A stretch of 64,000 nucleotides of DNA from Rachicladosporium sp. CCFEE 5018 (taxonomy: Eukaryota; Ascomycota; Dothideomycetes; Cladosporiales; Cladosporiaceae). A program made the translations under genes and the position numbers. Under the pieces are notes generated by a model. It did no database searches. It was not told the origin of the DNA and worked only from the letters and a program-made list of their open reading frames with translations. This document shows positions 55,292-64,000 of the stretch, piece by piece. The stretch covers positions 247,933 through 311,932 of the forward strand of contig KZ111151.1 of the NCBI GenBank assembly GCA_002077045.2. Direction: 5' to 3'. Positions within the stretch are counted from its first letter, which is position 1. The number at the start of each line of letters is the position of its first letter.

Positions 55292-55772
55292 CTAGTGCTT
55301 CGCATGCGTCTCATCCTCCTCCGCCTCCTCGACAAACCAGTCCTCCTTAACTTTGCTCGCGCCGCCCTCAGCCTGTCCCTCGATCTCGGGCACCTGGCTC
55401 TCGTACGCCTTCAGCTCGCTCGCGATATCCGCTTCTTCGGGTGATGGCGGTGCTTTGGGGAGCGTGAACTCTTGCACGTGGCCCTTGGAGTCGGAGGGCT
55501 TGACGGGCGGCGAGCGGTAGGACTTCAGCTCGCGGAGGTAGAGGTCTTGGACTATGTCGGCTATGATACTGTGCGTTAGATACTGGGCCACAGCTACGAC
55601 AACCGCTGTGTCGGCCTACCCTGGACTTGAGGTGTTGCAATGAAGGTCCGGCGGAGGAGGGGAGATTGTTGGCGCATTGCGCGGGCGAGGGGGAGGCGCT
55701 GTGGATTGTTAGCAGGGTTTCGTGCGATCAAGTAGAGAGACTTGCCGAAGCCCTCAGAGATTGTGCAAGCAT
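55292..55772 (-). CDS. ATP14: ATP synthase subunit h (Atp14), with a GC-AG intron
   Basis: Peripheral-stalk subunit of mitochondrial F1Fo-ATP synthase. Three exons: 55746..55772, 55620..55698 and 55292..55560; 124 aa, the same as yeast Atp14. Intron 1 (55699..55745, 47 nt) is GCAAGT...CCACAG with a CTAAC branch site. The alternative GT two bases on would break the frame. Intron 2 (55561..55619, 59 nt) is GTAGGC...CATAG. The product starts MLAQSLRAS, then RTFIATPQVQ of a mitochondrial presequence, and ADIVQDLYLRELKSYRSP. Further family motifs are GHVQEFTLPKAPPSPEEADI and the acidic C-terminus DWFVEEAEEDE. It is divergent from the TFIIB gene. Confidence 0.9.
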
Positions 55773-56594
55773 GATGGCGGTTGTGTGTCGAGCTGTGACT
55801 GTGCTAGCACGGATAGCTCATCTTCAATGCCATCTCGTGGAGAGAGGTTCTGGTCAACGCACGGGCCTTATACGCGGCTCTTTCCGTTCCGGCTGCGGAA
55901 AGCGCAGCCTCATGCCTTCCTTCAATTACGAAGCCAGCCTCGCGCCGTCGCCCTCACTCCTTCCACCTCCACCCATCTCCACCTTCCACCCTCTCATCAC
56001 TCGCTCGACATCGACGCGACTGTCAGTGAAGGCGTACACTTCTTACGAGCGCTTGATTGACGGCCTTGCTTCTGCGAGACGGCTCACTGCAGCCTGACCA
56101 CGGACACCTTTATTGGCTGCCAAAGGACGTCAAGCGCAGCGCTCAACCCATCTTTGTAATCGTGATTTCATCAGGTCCTCTCCGGGGTTGGACTCAGCGC
56201 CACAGCGTCTCTACATACGACCGCAACAGTCAAGCAAGTAGTGAACACCCTGGTCAGAGCTACAGGCGGCTGTGAATTCTCCGTCACCTTAGAGACACTC
56301 TCGCCACGGCTGCGTAGGCGCAGATAGACACTCGCGGCGTACATGGTATCAGCATAAGCCTGTTCAGCAATATTGAGAAAGCGGAAGGGAAGCACCCCCA
56401 GAACGCACCTTCCACCTGTCACCACGTTTGCTGCCTACGCAACCGCAACCACGTATTCTCCACTCTTTGTCCGCTCTTTCGCCAAAAACCATCACTTGCG
56501 CAAGACTGCGAAGGGCATCAAGAAAAGGGCCTCGAAACGGTTTGAGTGTTCCCTTGAGAAGCTCGATTGCAAGCCTCGCAAGCCACTAGCCGCA
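55773..56594. other. divergent intergenic region ATP14 / TFIIB
   Basis: 822 bp between start codons. The frame of TFIIB stays open upstream to about 56373 without an ATG, so it is treated as 5' leader. Pyrimidine-rich stretches near 55935-56000 fit a core promoter. No other gene. Confidence 0.5.
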
Positions 56595-57740
56595 ATGGCG
56601 CAAGTGGCATCGCATTCGCCCGGCAATCCGACGGAAATGGCACCTCCGAAACAGCAAGATGAGGAGTGGAAGGAGAATTTGAACGTACGCATGATATGCA
56701 AGGATTGCCGTGAAGATCCGCCGAACATCTACGAGGACCATGCAAGTGGCGACATGATCTGTGCGAGCTGCGGCTTAGTCCTGGCCGCACGTGTCATCGA
56801 TACAAGCTCAGAGTGGCGCACATTTTCAAACGACGACCAGGGCAATGATGATCCATCTCGCGTGGGTGATGGTCCGAATGCGCTTTTGAATGGTGCTCAG
56901 CTCAACACTGGCATCGCTTTCGAGGGCGGCGGTATCAAGAGCAAAGAGCTACACCGGGCACAGAACAAGGCGAACCTGGACAAGGGAAATAAGGGATTAT
57001 TGCAGGCCTACAAGCAGATCGGTGCCTTGTGTGATGGCTGGCAGTTGCCCAACAGCGTGTCGGATAGCGCCAAGCATATCTACAAGGAAGCCGATGAGAG
57101 CAAGATCTTCAAGTCCAAAAGTCAGGATGCCCTGATAGCTGGATGCGTCTTCCTCGCATGTCGACGCAACAACGTTCCGCGTTCGTTTCGCGAGGTCACC
57201 GAGTTGACAAAGGTCAGCAAGAAGGAGATCGGGCGTACGTTCAAGCAGCTCGAACAGCTTCTCATGAAGAATCAGAGGAATAAGGAGGGAGCTACATCTG
57301 TAGTCAGCGGTGGTGAGCCATCCCTATCCCTTGTTGAAGTCCGTGAGATACTAAAATTGTGTGAAGGGGTTGTTGTGAGAGCCGACGAGTACACTGGATC
57401 AACGAGCGCGGACCCTAGCGAGCTTTGTAATCGCTTTTGTAGCATGCTCGACATGGATCGTCGTACAACGACCGTCGCTACCGAATTGGCTTCAAAAATG
57501 AAATCTACTGGTGTTCTCGCCGGAAGATCACCCCTTTCCTCTGCAGCTGCGTGCATATTCATGGCAGGCCAGCTTATGGGCCAACCCAAAACAGCCAAGG
57601 AGATACAGGGGGTTGCTAAAGTTAGCGATTCAACGATACGCCAGGCTTATAAGCTCCTTTATATGGACAAAGAGAAGATCATCACTCAGGACATCATCGA
57701 TAGGGGTGCAGACGTCTCGAATCTGGTCAAGCCTGCATAG
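56595..57740 (+). CDS. SUA7: Transcription initiation factor IIB (TFIIB)
   Basis: General factor linking TBP at the promoter to RNA polymerase II. Single exon, 381 aa (yeast Sua7 is 345). The start is the first ATG in the frame. N-terminal zinc ribbon: C35, C38, C56 and C59 in MICKDCRED and MICASCGLVL. The B-reader/linker segment is SSEWRTFSNDD. Two cyclin-like repeats follow: DGWQLPNSVSDSAKHIYKEA ... DALIAGCVFLACRRNNVPRS ... KKEIGRTFKQL, then a second fold with LAGRSPLSSAAACIFMAGQL and VSDSTIRQAYKLLY. All key residues seen are intact. Confidence 0.96.
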   Translation: MAQVASHSPGNPTEMAPPKQQDEEWKENLNVRMICKDCREDPPNIYEDHASGDMICASCGLVLAARVIDTSSEWRTFSNDDQGNDDPSRVGDGPNALLNGAQLNTGIAFEGGGIKSKELHRAQNKANLDKGNKGLLQAYKQIGALCDGWQLPNSVSDSAKHIYKEADESKIFKSKSQDALIAGCVFLACRRNNVPRSFREVTELTKVSKKEIGRTFKQLEQLLMKNQRNKEGATSVVSGGEPSLSLVEVREILKLCEGVVVRADEYTGSTSADPSELCNRFCSMLDMDRRTTTVATELASKMKSTGVLAGRSPLSSAAACIFMAGQLMGQPKTAKEIQGVAKVSDSTIRQAYKLLYMDKEKIITQDIIDRGADVSNLVKPA

Positions 57741-58614
57741 GCTTTCTCCGAAAATTTGGGACGTCGAAAATGGTATTATATACTTAGCTGCGACTGTGGT
57801 TTCGGAGAGAGCTGGGTCTGTGAGAGTCGATAATGAGTGTGCTCTCTCTCCGCGAGACCGACTGGGAAATCCACTGCTGCGGGTGCTGTTATAATAGCAC
57901 GGGAAGGCTTGGAACTTGGGAGAGCGCGGAGCCACATTGGCATGCTTCCTGCGAATGGGATGGTGGCTTGCTCTTCACGGTATACCCAAGATTGACATGA
58001 CAGACAGTGGCTCGGCAGCGAAAAGCGAAGTGCATCACGGCGGGATGAGTGTTGGTAGCAGTAAATACTTCGTATCTGTTGCCCAAATCGCAATGCCTAA
58101 ACGTCCGCTTCTCTGAAATGCCGGGACTCAGGAAACGGTCATATCAGGCTAGCTACAACAGCGAAACGGTGGAATGTGGCATCTAGGAGAGCCCCCGAGA
58201 TTGAGTGAGCTGCTCGTAGGAGATCGACCCTCTCTTCTCCGCACTGTGCTGCTAGTATACAGTGGTGAGTGCCATAGTAGAACCACGGGGGCTTTCCTGT
58301 CGGACTGACATGTGAGAGTCACGTGCTAGGGACTCGTGCCTGCCTTATTCGATACCGAGGCTTCGCTCGCGATGACGAAGTCGCCCGGGTATGTTCGTGC
58401 ATCAACATCAGATCTCGCATGCCGGATGATGCAGATGCCGAGGATTAGATGCATGTCACCTCTAAAACATATCAAGGTAAACATCCAGGTGCTTCTTCGA
58501 GGTAAGTAGGTCTTTTTTCCCTTCACTTCCGCTCTCAGGGAGCTTCTGCACGATCCTCCGATAGCCTACGCCTTTCATAGAGGGGGTCGACCTTAATTCC
58601 AGTCGGCAGCGACC
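57741..58614. other. intergenic, TFIIB 3' region / esterase promoter
   Basis: 874 bp between two plus-strand genes. No ORF with coding character and no repeat found. Confidence 0.5.
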
Positions 58615-60075
58615 ATGGATCTCGCCGCTGTCAAACTTCTAGCGCCCCAGATCCCCTCTCTAGCGAACACAGCGGTATGGCACACCTTTGGCATGACGCC
58701 GAATGGCGACAAATGGGACCTGCGAACGACCCTCACGGTCCAAGTGCTGCGGTCGTTCATGAGCGGCGGCGGGAAGAAGCCTTCGTCTATCGGCAAAGTA
58801 CAGGCCGCCACATTGAAAGATCCTGGCGTGAAGGGCAAGACGTGGGTCGCTAAGGCTATGATCCCTGCGCCTAAGGAAGGAGAGGAGGGGCTGCGGGATG
58901 CAGTGTTTGGGGCAGTTGACGCTATGGCGGAGGGGGAAGTGCAGTATACAAAGCCAGGTCTAGTCGATACAGAGGTCGAGTGGACTGGGTATCGTAGCGA
59001 AGCTGGTGCCAACGAGGTGATGCCGGATATCAGCGAACAGGAGAGGTACGCGAAGCTCATGGCCGAGCCTACACGGACGGGCGATACGACCGTCCTGTAC
59101 TTCCACGGCGGGGCGTACTATCTTTGCGACCCAGCCTCGCCTCGTGCAGTCACCTCCCGCCTAGCGAAGGAGTGCAATGGCCGCGTCTGCAGCGTCCGAT
59201 ACCGCCTCGCTCCTCAGGCGGCCTTTCCAGCCCAGCTTTTAGATGCCCTGATGGTCTACCTGTCCCTCATATACCCGCCCCCAGGTTCTCTGCACACCGC
59301 AGTCCCAGCCTCCCACATCGTCTTCGGCGGCGACTCGGCAGGCGGTAACCTCGTGTTCGCCCTGCTCCAGCTTCTCCTGCAACTCCACCGCACTGCCTCA
59401 AACCCGCGAATCCTCTTCCACGGCCGTAAAGTGGATCTACCACTCCCAGCGGGCGCGTCCGCGAACTCAGGCTGGTTTGACATCGCGCGCGCTATGCCTT
59501 CAATAGCCACAAACACGAAATACGACTACCTACCGCCTGTGAACCACGACGACACACTCTCTCGATTCCCAGCTGACAACGTCTGGCCCACGAGTCCGCC
59601 ACGAGGAGACCTCTTCTGCGACCTCAGTCTCCTCGACCATCCTCTCGTCTCACCCTTACTAGCCGCCGACTGGTCCGGCAGCCCGCCTCTCTGGTTCGTG
59701 ACTGGCGAAGAGTGCCTCACAGACGAAGACACCGTCGTCGCTGCCCGTGCTGCTAAGCAAGGTGTGAAAGTCTGGTGGGAGCAGTACGAAGCTATGCCGC
59801 ATTGCTTCGCCATGCTGATACCCACGCTCGCAAACTCTAGCAGATGTATGAGGAGTTGGGGCGAGTTCTGCCGAAAAGTCGTCGAGGCGCCTAAGGAGGT
59901 ACAGACGAAGGGTGTATGGGTCAGTGCGAAGGGTGGGGTGGAGAGAGAGATCAAGGTGCAAGATGTGGCGACTGTGGAGGATGGGGAGGTGAGACGGTTA
60001 GTGAAGGATGCGAAGGAGAGAAGGTTGAGGGGGTGGGAGAAGGAGGGGAAGGGGATGCCGAAGCCAGCATTGTAA
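58615..60075 (+). CDS. alpha/beta-hydrolase fold-3 (HSL-like) esterase/lipase
   Basis: Single exon, 486 aa. Oxyanion-hole motif HGGAYY (164-169), nucleophile elbow GDSAGG (Ser241), acid Asp near 370 in GEECLTDED and His396 in MPHCF make a complete catalytic triad of the hormone-sensitive-lipase family. VRYRLAPQAAFPAQLLDAL is the usual segment between the first two. An insertion of about 100 residues between the nucleophile and the acid, and a charged tail of ~70 residues (ending GKGMPKPAL), exceed the family minimum. No signal peptide is evident, so an intracellular carboxylesterase or steryl-acetyl-hydrolase-like role is likely. The substrate is unknown. Confidence 0.88.
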   Translation: MDLAAVKLLAPQIPSLANTAVWHTFGMTPNGDKWDLRTTLTVQVLRSFMSGGGKKPSSIGKVQAATLKDPGVKGKTWVAKAMIPAPKEGEEGLRDAVFGAVDAMAEGEVQYTKPGLVDTEVEWTGYRSEAGANEVMPDISEQERYAKLMAEPTRTGDTTVLYFHGGAYYLCDPASPRAVTSRLAKECNGRVCSVRYRLAPQAAFPAQLLDALMVYLSLIYPPPGSLHTAVPASHIVFGGDSAGGNLVFALLQLLLQLHRTASNPRILFHGRKVDLPLPAGASANSGWFDIARAMPSIATNTKYDYLPPVNHDDTLSRFPADNVWPTSPPRGDLFCDLSLLDHPLVSPLLAADWSGSPPLWFVTGEECLTDEDTVVAARAAKQGVKVWWEQYEAMPHCFAMLIPTLANSSRCMRSWGEFCRKVVEAPKEVQTKGVWVSAKGGVEREIKVQDVATVEDGEVRRLVKDAKERRLRGWEKEGKGMPKPAL

Positions 60076-60412
60076 GTTGAGTGTACACAACATAGATGTA
60101 GCCATGGTGGCGACGAAGTGTCATGCATGGATAGCCAGGAGTAATACTTCCTTGATACGACTCAATATTATGCTTGCTAGGTGCTTGAATCTTCTTTTAC
60201 ATGAGAGTTGTAGTCCCAAAGCATTGGACATGCAGCTGTGAGACGTAATCTGCGACTGATCCGTATCTACACTAATTATGGAGCCAAGGGACGAGAGGGA
60301 CTGGGGGTACAGCAATGATACAAAATCGATAACAGGCAAACGATCCATGATTCAATCATTATATAAACTCATATCCTACACACTTCCATCCTGACGTTCA
60401 CTCATGCACAAT
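60076..60412. other. convergent intergenic region
   Basis: 337 bp between the 3' ends of the esterase and the CHZ-domain gene. AT-richer than its surroundings; nothing else seen. Confidence 0.5.
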
Positions 60413-60826
60413 CTAGGTGGCCGCGCCACGGCTTGTGCCATCCTCTGGGCCCGGAAGACCCTCCTCATCGCCTGGCTCCCTGTAAATATGTCAGCAGCTG
60501 CCCGTCGCTCCAACGAGAACACACGCGTCCGACATACTGGTAAGTGCCAGCGGGCTTTGCGCCACGGGTACGGCTACCATCAATGATGTTGCTGGTGTCG
60601 ATCGCTTCCTTGTCGTCCTTCTCTAAAGTGGTCGTTAGCGTGTGCAACGATTGGAAGGCTTGAGAACCAGAGACGTACCGAGCTGAGCGTCCGTGTCGGC
60701 GGTCGCGGGGTCGATGGGGTCCTCGACGGGCTCGGTGTCAGACTGCACGGGCATGTGTAGGTGCTGGCCGGTGCGGGACTTATAGTCGTCGTCGACGGGT
60801 GTCTCAAATGAGTCTTGGGCGGACAT
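60413..60826 (-). CDS. small CHZ-domain-like protein (histone chaperone domain)
   Basis: Three exons: 60679..60826, 60538..60622 and 60413..60479; introns of 56 and 58 nt (GTACGT...TTTAG, GTATGT...TACAG); 99 aa. The spliced acidic protein begins MSAQDSFETPVDDDYKSR. It contains EKDDKEAIDTSNIIDGSRTRG, resembling the CHZ motif (IDxSNII...RTRG) of H2A.Z-H2B chaperones, and ends TYQEPGDEEGLPGPEDGTS. Similar ~100-aa proteins in filamentous fungi are often labelled histone chaperone domain-containing, from memory. Whether it binds histones is inference. None of the exons exceeds 150 nt. Confidence 0.65.
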
Positions 60827-62226
60827 ATTTGCTGGTATGTTGGTGATTTGTAGGTTGAGTATGGATGATGCTGATCTGATATTATATGGCGACGGTTGAC
60901 GCAATAATCAGAGCTGGACTGCAGTGGGGTTCATGGACTATATGCCATTCTGTTGGCCCATCACTCGCCCCGTCTGGTCCACTTCGATGCGCCGGGGACC
61001 TGCGTCACCGCGACCTAGTGTAGAGTATGTCATGTTGATGTCAGGCGGTGTTGCCATGCGCTGCTAGTCGAGGGATCTTCATAGACTATTCGGCCGCTAT
61101 ATCGCGATCTAGGGCAGAAGTCCACGATCTGGCGTGAGATCCGTATGCCGGTAGCTGCTCCCCGAACGCACATGCTGGGGCTGACAGTTGCATCACGCTA
61201 GGATTGGTAGCATATGATGCCGCCGCCATGGTGATCAGCGACGGCTGGTACCACCAACATCGCGACTGCATGTGGCACGGTTCATGCTAAGGCTCGAGGC
61301 GTGAGAAATGTGAGGTCACCATGTGCGAGATCTTGATGCTAATGCAGGTGTAAAGTCTAAAACTAGATCTAGCCGGGGTAAAGCGGGTAACAGATCTGAT
61401 ATGCATGCACTTAGTGACGTTCTCATCTCGCGTTCGTCGCGTGAGTGCATTAGTGCATTTAGAGATGCGATTGCATGGTTTCCGATGCCAAACATGAGGC
61501 ATGGTGATGCAGTGGTGACGCATGTAGATGACCTCGGCGCTGATAGACGCGCCGGATTTGCTCGTGCGCAGAGAAATTCGAGGTGCCTCTTATCTGACAG
61601 TGCCGTAGGCGGTTACCGGCGAGTTGTTCATGCTTGTGTGACAGCAAGGATGGCTGTCGCATATCGCAGAGTCGACAACACATTGTGCAACAGCTCGGCC
61701 GGTGACTGCAGGACGCAACCTCTCGGACATCGATGATCGCACGTGACAAGCCAACATGCAGCGCACAGAATCGCCTTTGCCATCGGGAGCATGTTGCGAC
61801 CGTAGCCCGCTGTCACTGGCTGGCGTTCGATCGCCAGTGTACTTATCCGACTTCCTGGCCGTCCAGTGTAAATGAGAGGCTGCCATTGCGACGGGCGCCG
61901 GCGCCGGCGCTGGATGAGCGAGTGCCTCCAAATGATATCAGAGACCTGCTTGCAGAGATGCGATTGAGTCGCTACTTCGACGAGGCAGCGAAATCTTCGG
62001 AGTGGAAGAGATAGCTCTTAGATCTCCAGGAACTTACAGACTGCTGTCGGATCCAGGCATTGATGACGATTGCTAGTGTCAAGAAACACAAGGGCCAGTG
62101 AGGTCCGCCGGACGATATCAGGGTACAATACTCGATCGCGCGCATAAGTGCTGTCAAAGCCTATGGACGGATCAAGCGCGCTGCGAACGATGTAGTGCCA
62201 GCAATCGTAATGATGCGCCGTAGTCT
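60827..62226. other. long intergenic region, no supported gene
   Basis: 1,400 bp between the CHZ-like gene start and the SNF8 3' end. A plus-strand ORF at 61733..62014 (93 aa) ends with a charged segment (NDIRDLLAEMRLSRYFDEAA) that looks coding-like, and short minus-strand ORFs lie at 61972-62230. None links to a family or to convincing exons. A GC-rich simple repeat of the unit CCGGCG spans about 61893-61912. The stretch 61330-61480 is AT-richer. Nothing firm. Confidence 0.35.
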
Positions 62227-63009
62227 TCACCCATCATGCATTACAGCCGGACTCCAGTACTCAATTTCGTCCGCTTGCGAGTCAACCCAGACCAGACTGT
62301 CGGCCACTAGATCGTCAATGACCGCGATTGCTCTTGCACGCTCCCATCCAAGATTAGCTTGCAACATCGAGACCGCAACGTGTCCGAGTATTTGCATCAC
62401 CTCCAGCACGGTAGACTGATCCAGATTAAGCTCCTTTGGCACGGATCGAATGAACCTGCTAGACCCCAGAGGCACGATCTTGAATCCGCCTCCGAGTGGC
62501 ACAAGTGATTCCAGAGCCCGCTCGATATCATCGTCTGTGACATCAATACCGCCACCAATGATGCCTCGTCCCTTTTCGATGCGTTTACGCATCTCAGAGA
62601 CTGCGATCATGCCGCCATTCTCGGCCCTCGTCTCGCGGCAGACCTCAACAACGCGGACTGCAAGCTCGAAGTAGAAGTCGTTGACACTACTGCCCAGCAT
62701 CTTCGCCCAGACGCTGCCAGTCTTCCCACTGGTTCCAGCTGAGCCTTTGACATTGCTACCTGCCAGAGGGTCTACGCCGATAGCATGACACATGCGTGCA
62801 AACTCAGCACGGAATTGAGGGTTCTGGCGGATGTCCTTGGCATGCGTGAGACTGAAGTTGTGCAGCGCTGCTTGAAAGACTGAAAGCTGGTTTGCAAGAG
62901 CCTCTGCATGGTTTGACCGTAGTGTTTGCCCGTGGCGAGCGTACTGGTCTGCACTGATGGCTGAGTTGGAGAACGCACTCATGCCAACGCCGCGCCGGTT
63001 GGAGGCCAT
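62227..63009 (-). CDS. SNF8: ESCRT-II subunit Snf8/Vps22
   Basis: Core subunit of ESCRT-II (with Vps25 and Vps36), sorting ubiquitinated cargo into multivesicular bodies. Single exon, 260 aa (yeast Snf8 is 233). N-terminal MASNRRGVGMSAFSN and a helical hairpin with ALANQLSVFQAALHNFSLTH and KDIRQNPQFRAEFARMCHAIGVDPLAG are diagnostic for the EAP30 family. WAKMLGSSVNDFYFELAVRVVEVC and GGIDVTDDDIERALESLVPLGGGFKIV mark the winged-helix region. It is divergent from RPL7 with 246 bp between start codons. Confidence 0.93.
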   Translation of the reverse strand: MASNRRGVGMSAFSNSAISADQYARHGQTLRSNHAEALANQLSVFQAALHNFSLTHAKDIRQNPQFRAEFARMCHAIGVDPLAGSNVKGSAGTSGKTGSVWAKMLGSSVNDFYFELAVRVVEVCRETRAENGGMIAVSEMRKRIEKGRGIIGGGIDVTDDDIERALESLVPLGGGFKIVPLGSSRFIRSVPKELNLDQSTVLEVMQILGHVAVSMLQANLGWERARAIAVIDDLVADSLVWVDSQADEIEYWSPAVMHDG

Positions 63010-63255
63010 GGTTGAAAAGTATCAGCCGCAATGGCACGCTGTTCTCAACGGAAGCGAAATCGTTCACGTGTTGATTGTCGAGTCTCAAGGTATTGCCGCC
63101 AGTGTGTATATTGTCAGGCATTTTCATGTGCCTCAGGCAGAAGAATTGCCAAGACTGCGCACACCAACTTTTGCGGAGCCCGACAATTCCAGTCCCTTTG
63201 ACTTCACCACGACCAGCCTTCGACATCCACCACTAAACCCGACAAAACCGCAATC

Positions 63256-64000
63256 ATGGTCGCCCAGAAGTCCACCGGAACCAAGAAGGCCTCGACCGGA
63301 GCCACCAAGACGTATGTCAACCTCATTCCCAGCCTCAGCGCCGGGTGAGGAAGCGTAACGCAGTCGGTCTGCTGCAACTCGCATGCTCGACGAAAAGCAC
63401 TCTCGGCCTCGATCCTGCGCGATGTCAGCAATGGCTCGTCAGAATGCGAGCGCCTGAATGAGAGGGACAATATGCCTTTGGCATAGTCGATGCTGTCACA
63501 CAACATCAGACAAACATACCCAGTGCTTTGCGGAGAATGCATGAGAGCCAGCAGACCACTGTGCCGCACTTCTTCGCTCGGAGCCAACCGCCTCTTGAGG
63601 TGTGTGCTCTCGCAGACCGACTGACATACTTGTTACAGGAGCGTCCCCACCAAGGACCAGATTCTGGTGCCTGAGACTCTGCTCAAGAAGCGCAAGAGTC
63701 AGGAGAAGGAGCGCGCTGAGAAGGCCGCCGAGCGTGACACCCGCAAGAAGGTAAGCATATTTCCTGAAGTTACCCGGTTGCAGTGATTATACCTACCCAT
63801 CCTTCACGACTAGCTTCGGCAATGTTGTCGTTTTGTTAACCATCTTTCGGATATGAGCAACTCAATTTGCACTGTATGCTGCAACTACATAGTGACTGTT
63901 ACTGACATCAGCAACAGGACTCGAAGACCAAGCGCGAGACCATCTTCAAGCGCGCCGAGTCCTACGTCAAGGAGTACCGCGATGCCGAGCGCGAGAAGAT
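63256..64000 (+). CDS. RPL7: 60S ribosomal protein L7 (3' end outside window)
   Basis: Exons 63256..63311, 63639..63750 and 63918..>64000, with introns of 327 and 167 nt, long for this locus as is usual in ribosomal-protein genes. The product starts MVAQKSTGTKKASTGATKT, then SVPTKDQILVPETLLKKRKS and, after intron 2, TIFKRAEKYVKEYRDAEREK-type sequence (here TIFKRAESYVKEYRDAEREK), the L7/uL30 N-terminal extension. The L30-fold body lies beyond the window. The 246-bp interval shared with SNF8 is its promoter and has a pyrimidine-rich leader (CCACCACTAAACCC-like) near the start. The assignment is secure despite truncation. Confidence 0.95.

Noticed and set aside
56373..56594. N-terminal extension of TFIIB
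   Set aside because: The frame is open but has no ATG before 56595, and the extra residues do not resemble TFIIB.
1..64000. Secondary-metabolite or other functional gene cluster
   Set aside because: The genes are dispersed housekeeping functions. Two ESCRT genes (DID2, SNF8) and two amino-acid genes (ARO4, ILV2) share the window, but with unrelated genes between them.

Overview
This is a window of filamentous ascomycete (Pezizomycotina) nuclear DNA. The evidence is intron-containing genes with short introns (mostly 47-67 nt, GTAAGT-type donors, CTGAC/CTAAC-like branch sites), moderately high GC, and fungal core genes in both orientations. Two genes of the 2EXR / 'LPxELRLxIY' small-protein families make a Dothideomycete (Mycosphaerellales-like) source likely; that placement is inference. 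No bacterial genes, CRISPR arrays, complete transposons or tRNA genes were found.

The dominant structural feature is a 20,856-bp direct repeat flanking a run of exactly 100 Ns. Bases 11874-32729 reappear at 32830-53685 with a constant offset of 20,956 and no net indel. The left copy stops inside ILV2 and the right copy starts inside a Ca2+/H+ exchanger gene. Each broken gene is intact in the other copy. The simplest reading is two contigs whose dovetail overlap was scaffolded with a 100-N gap instead of being merged. On that reading the true locus is about 43 kb with 23 distinct genes.

Layout of the unique locus. Left flank (1-11873): SIP5-like (partial, +), GOT1 (-), ARO4-type DAHP synthase (-), a conserved hypothetical (+), 6-phosphofructokinase (-) and the 3' part of the Ca2+/H+ exchanger (-). 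Repeated segment (given twice): exchanger 5' part (-), DID2 (-), ISN1 (-), MED17 (+), an F-box-like hypothetical (-), DUS4 (+), a 2EXR protein (+), NST1 (-), RHO2 (+), an orphan of 194 aa (+), a TRAPPC12-like gene (-) and the 5' part of ILV2 (+). Right flank (53686-64000): the 3' part of ILV2, ATP14 (-), TFIIB/SUA7 (+), an HSL-type esterase (+), a CHZ-domain protein (-), SNF8 (-) and RPL7 (+, partial).

The genes are housekeeping functions: amino-acid biosynthesis (DAHP synthase, acetolactate synthase), glycolysis, nucleotide salvage, ESCRT and Golgi trafficking, transcription (TFIIB, Mediator), tRNA modification, ATP synthase, Rho signalling and ribosome. They do not form an operon or a metabolite cluster, and I see no new biological system. 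Noteworthy details are six synonymous transitions confined to ILV2 between the two copies, an 8-nt microexon in ISN1 flanked by two near-identical 49-nt introns, a GC-AG intron in ATP14, and paired Gcn4/CpcA-type TGACTC sites before ARO4. Exon structures were worked out by hand from reading frame, splice consensus and remembered family conservation.
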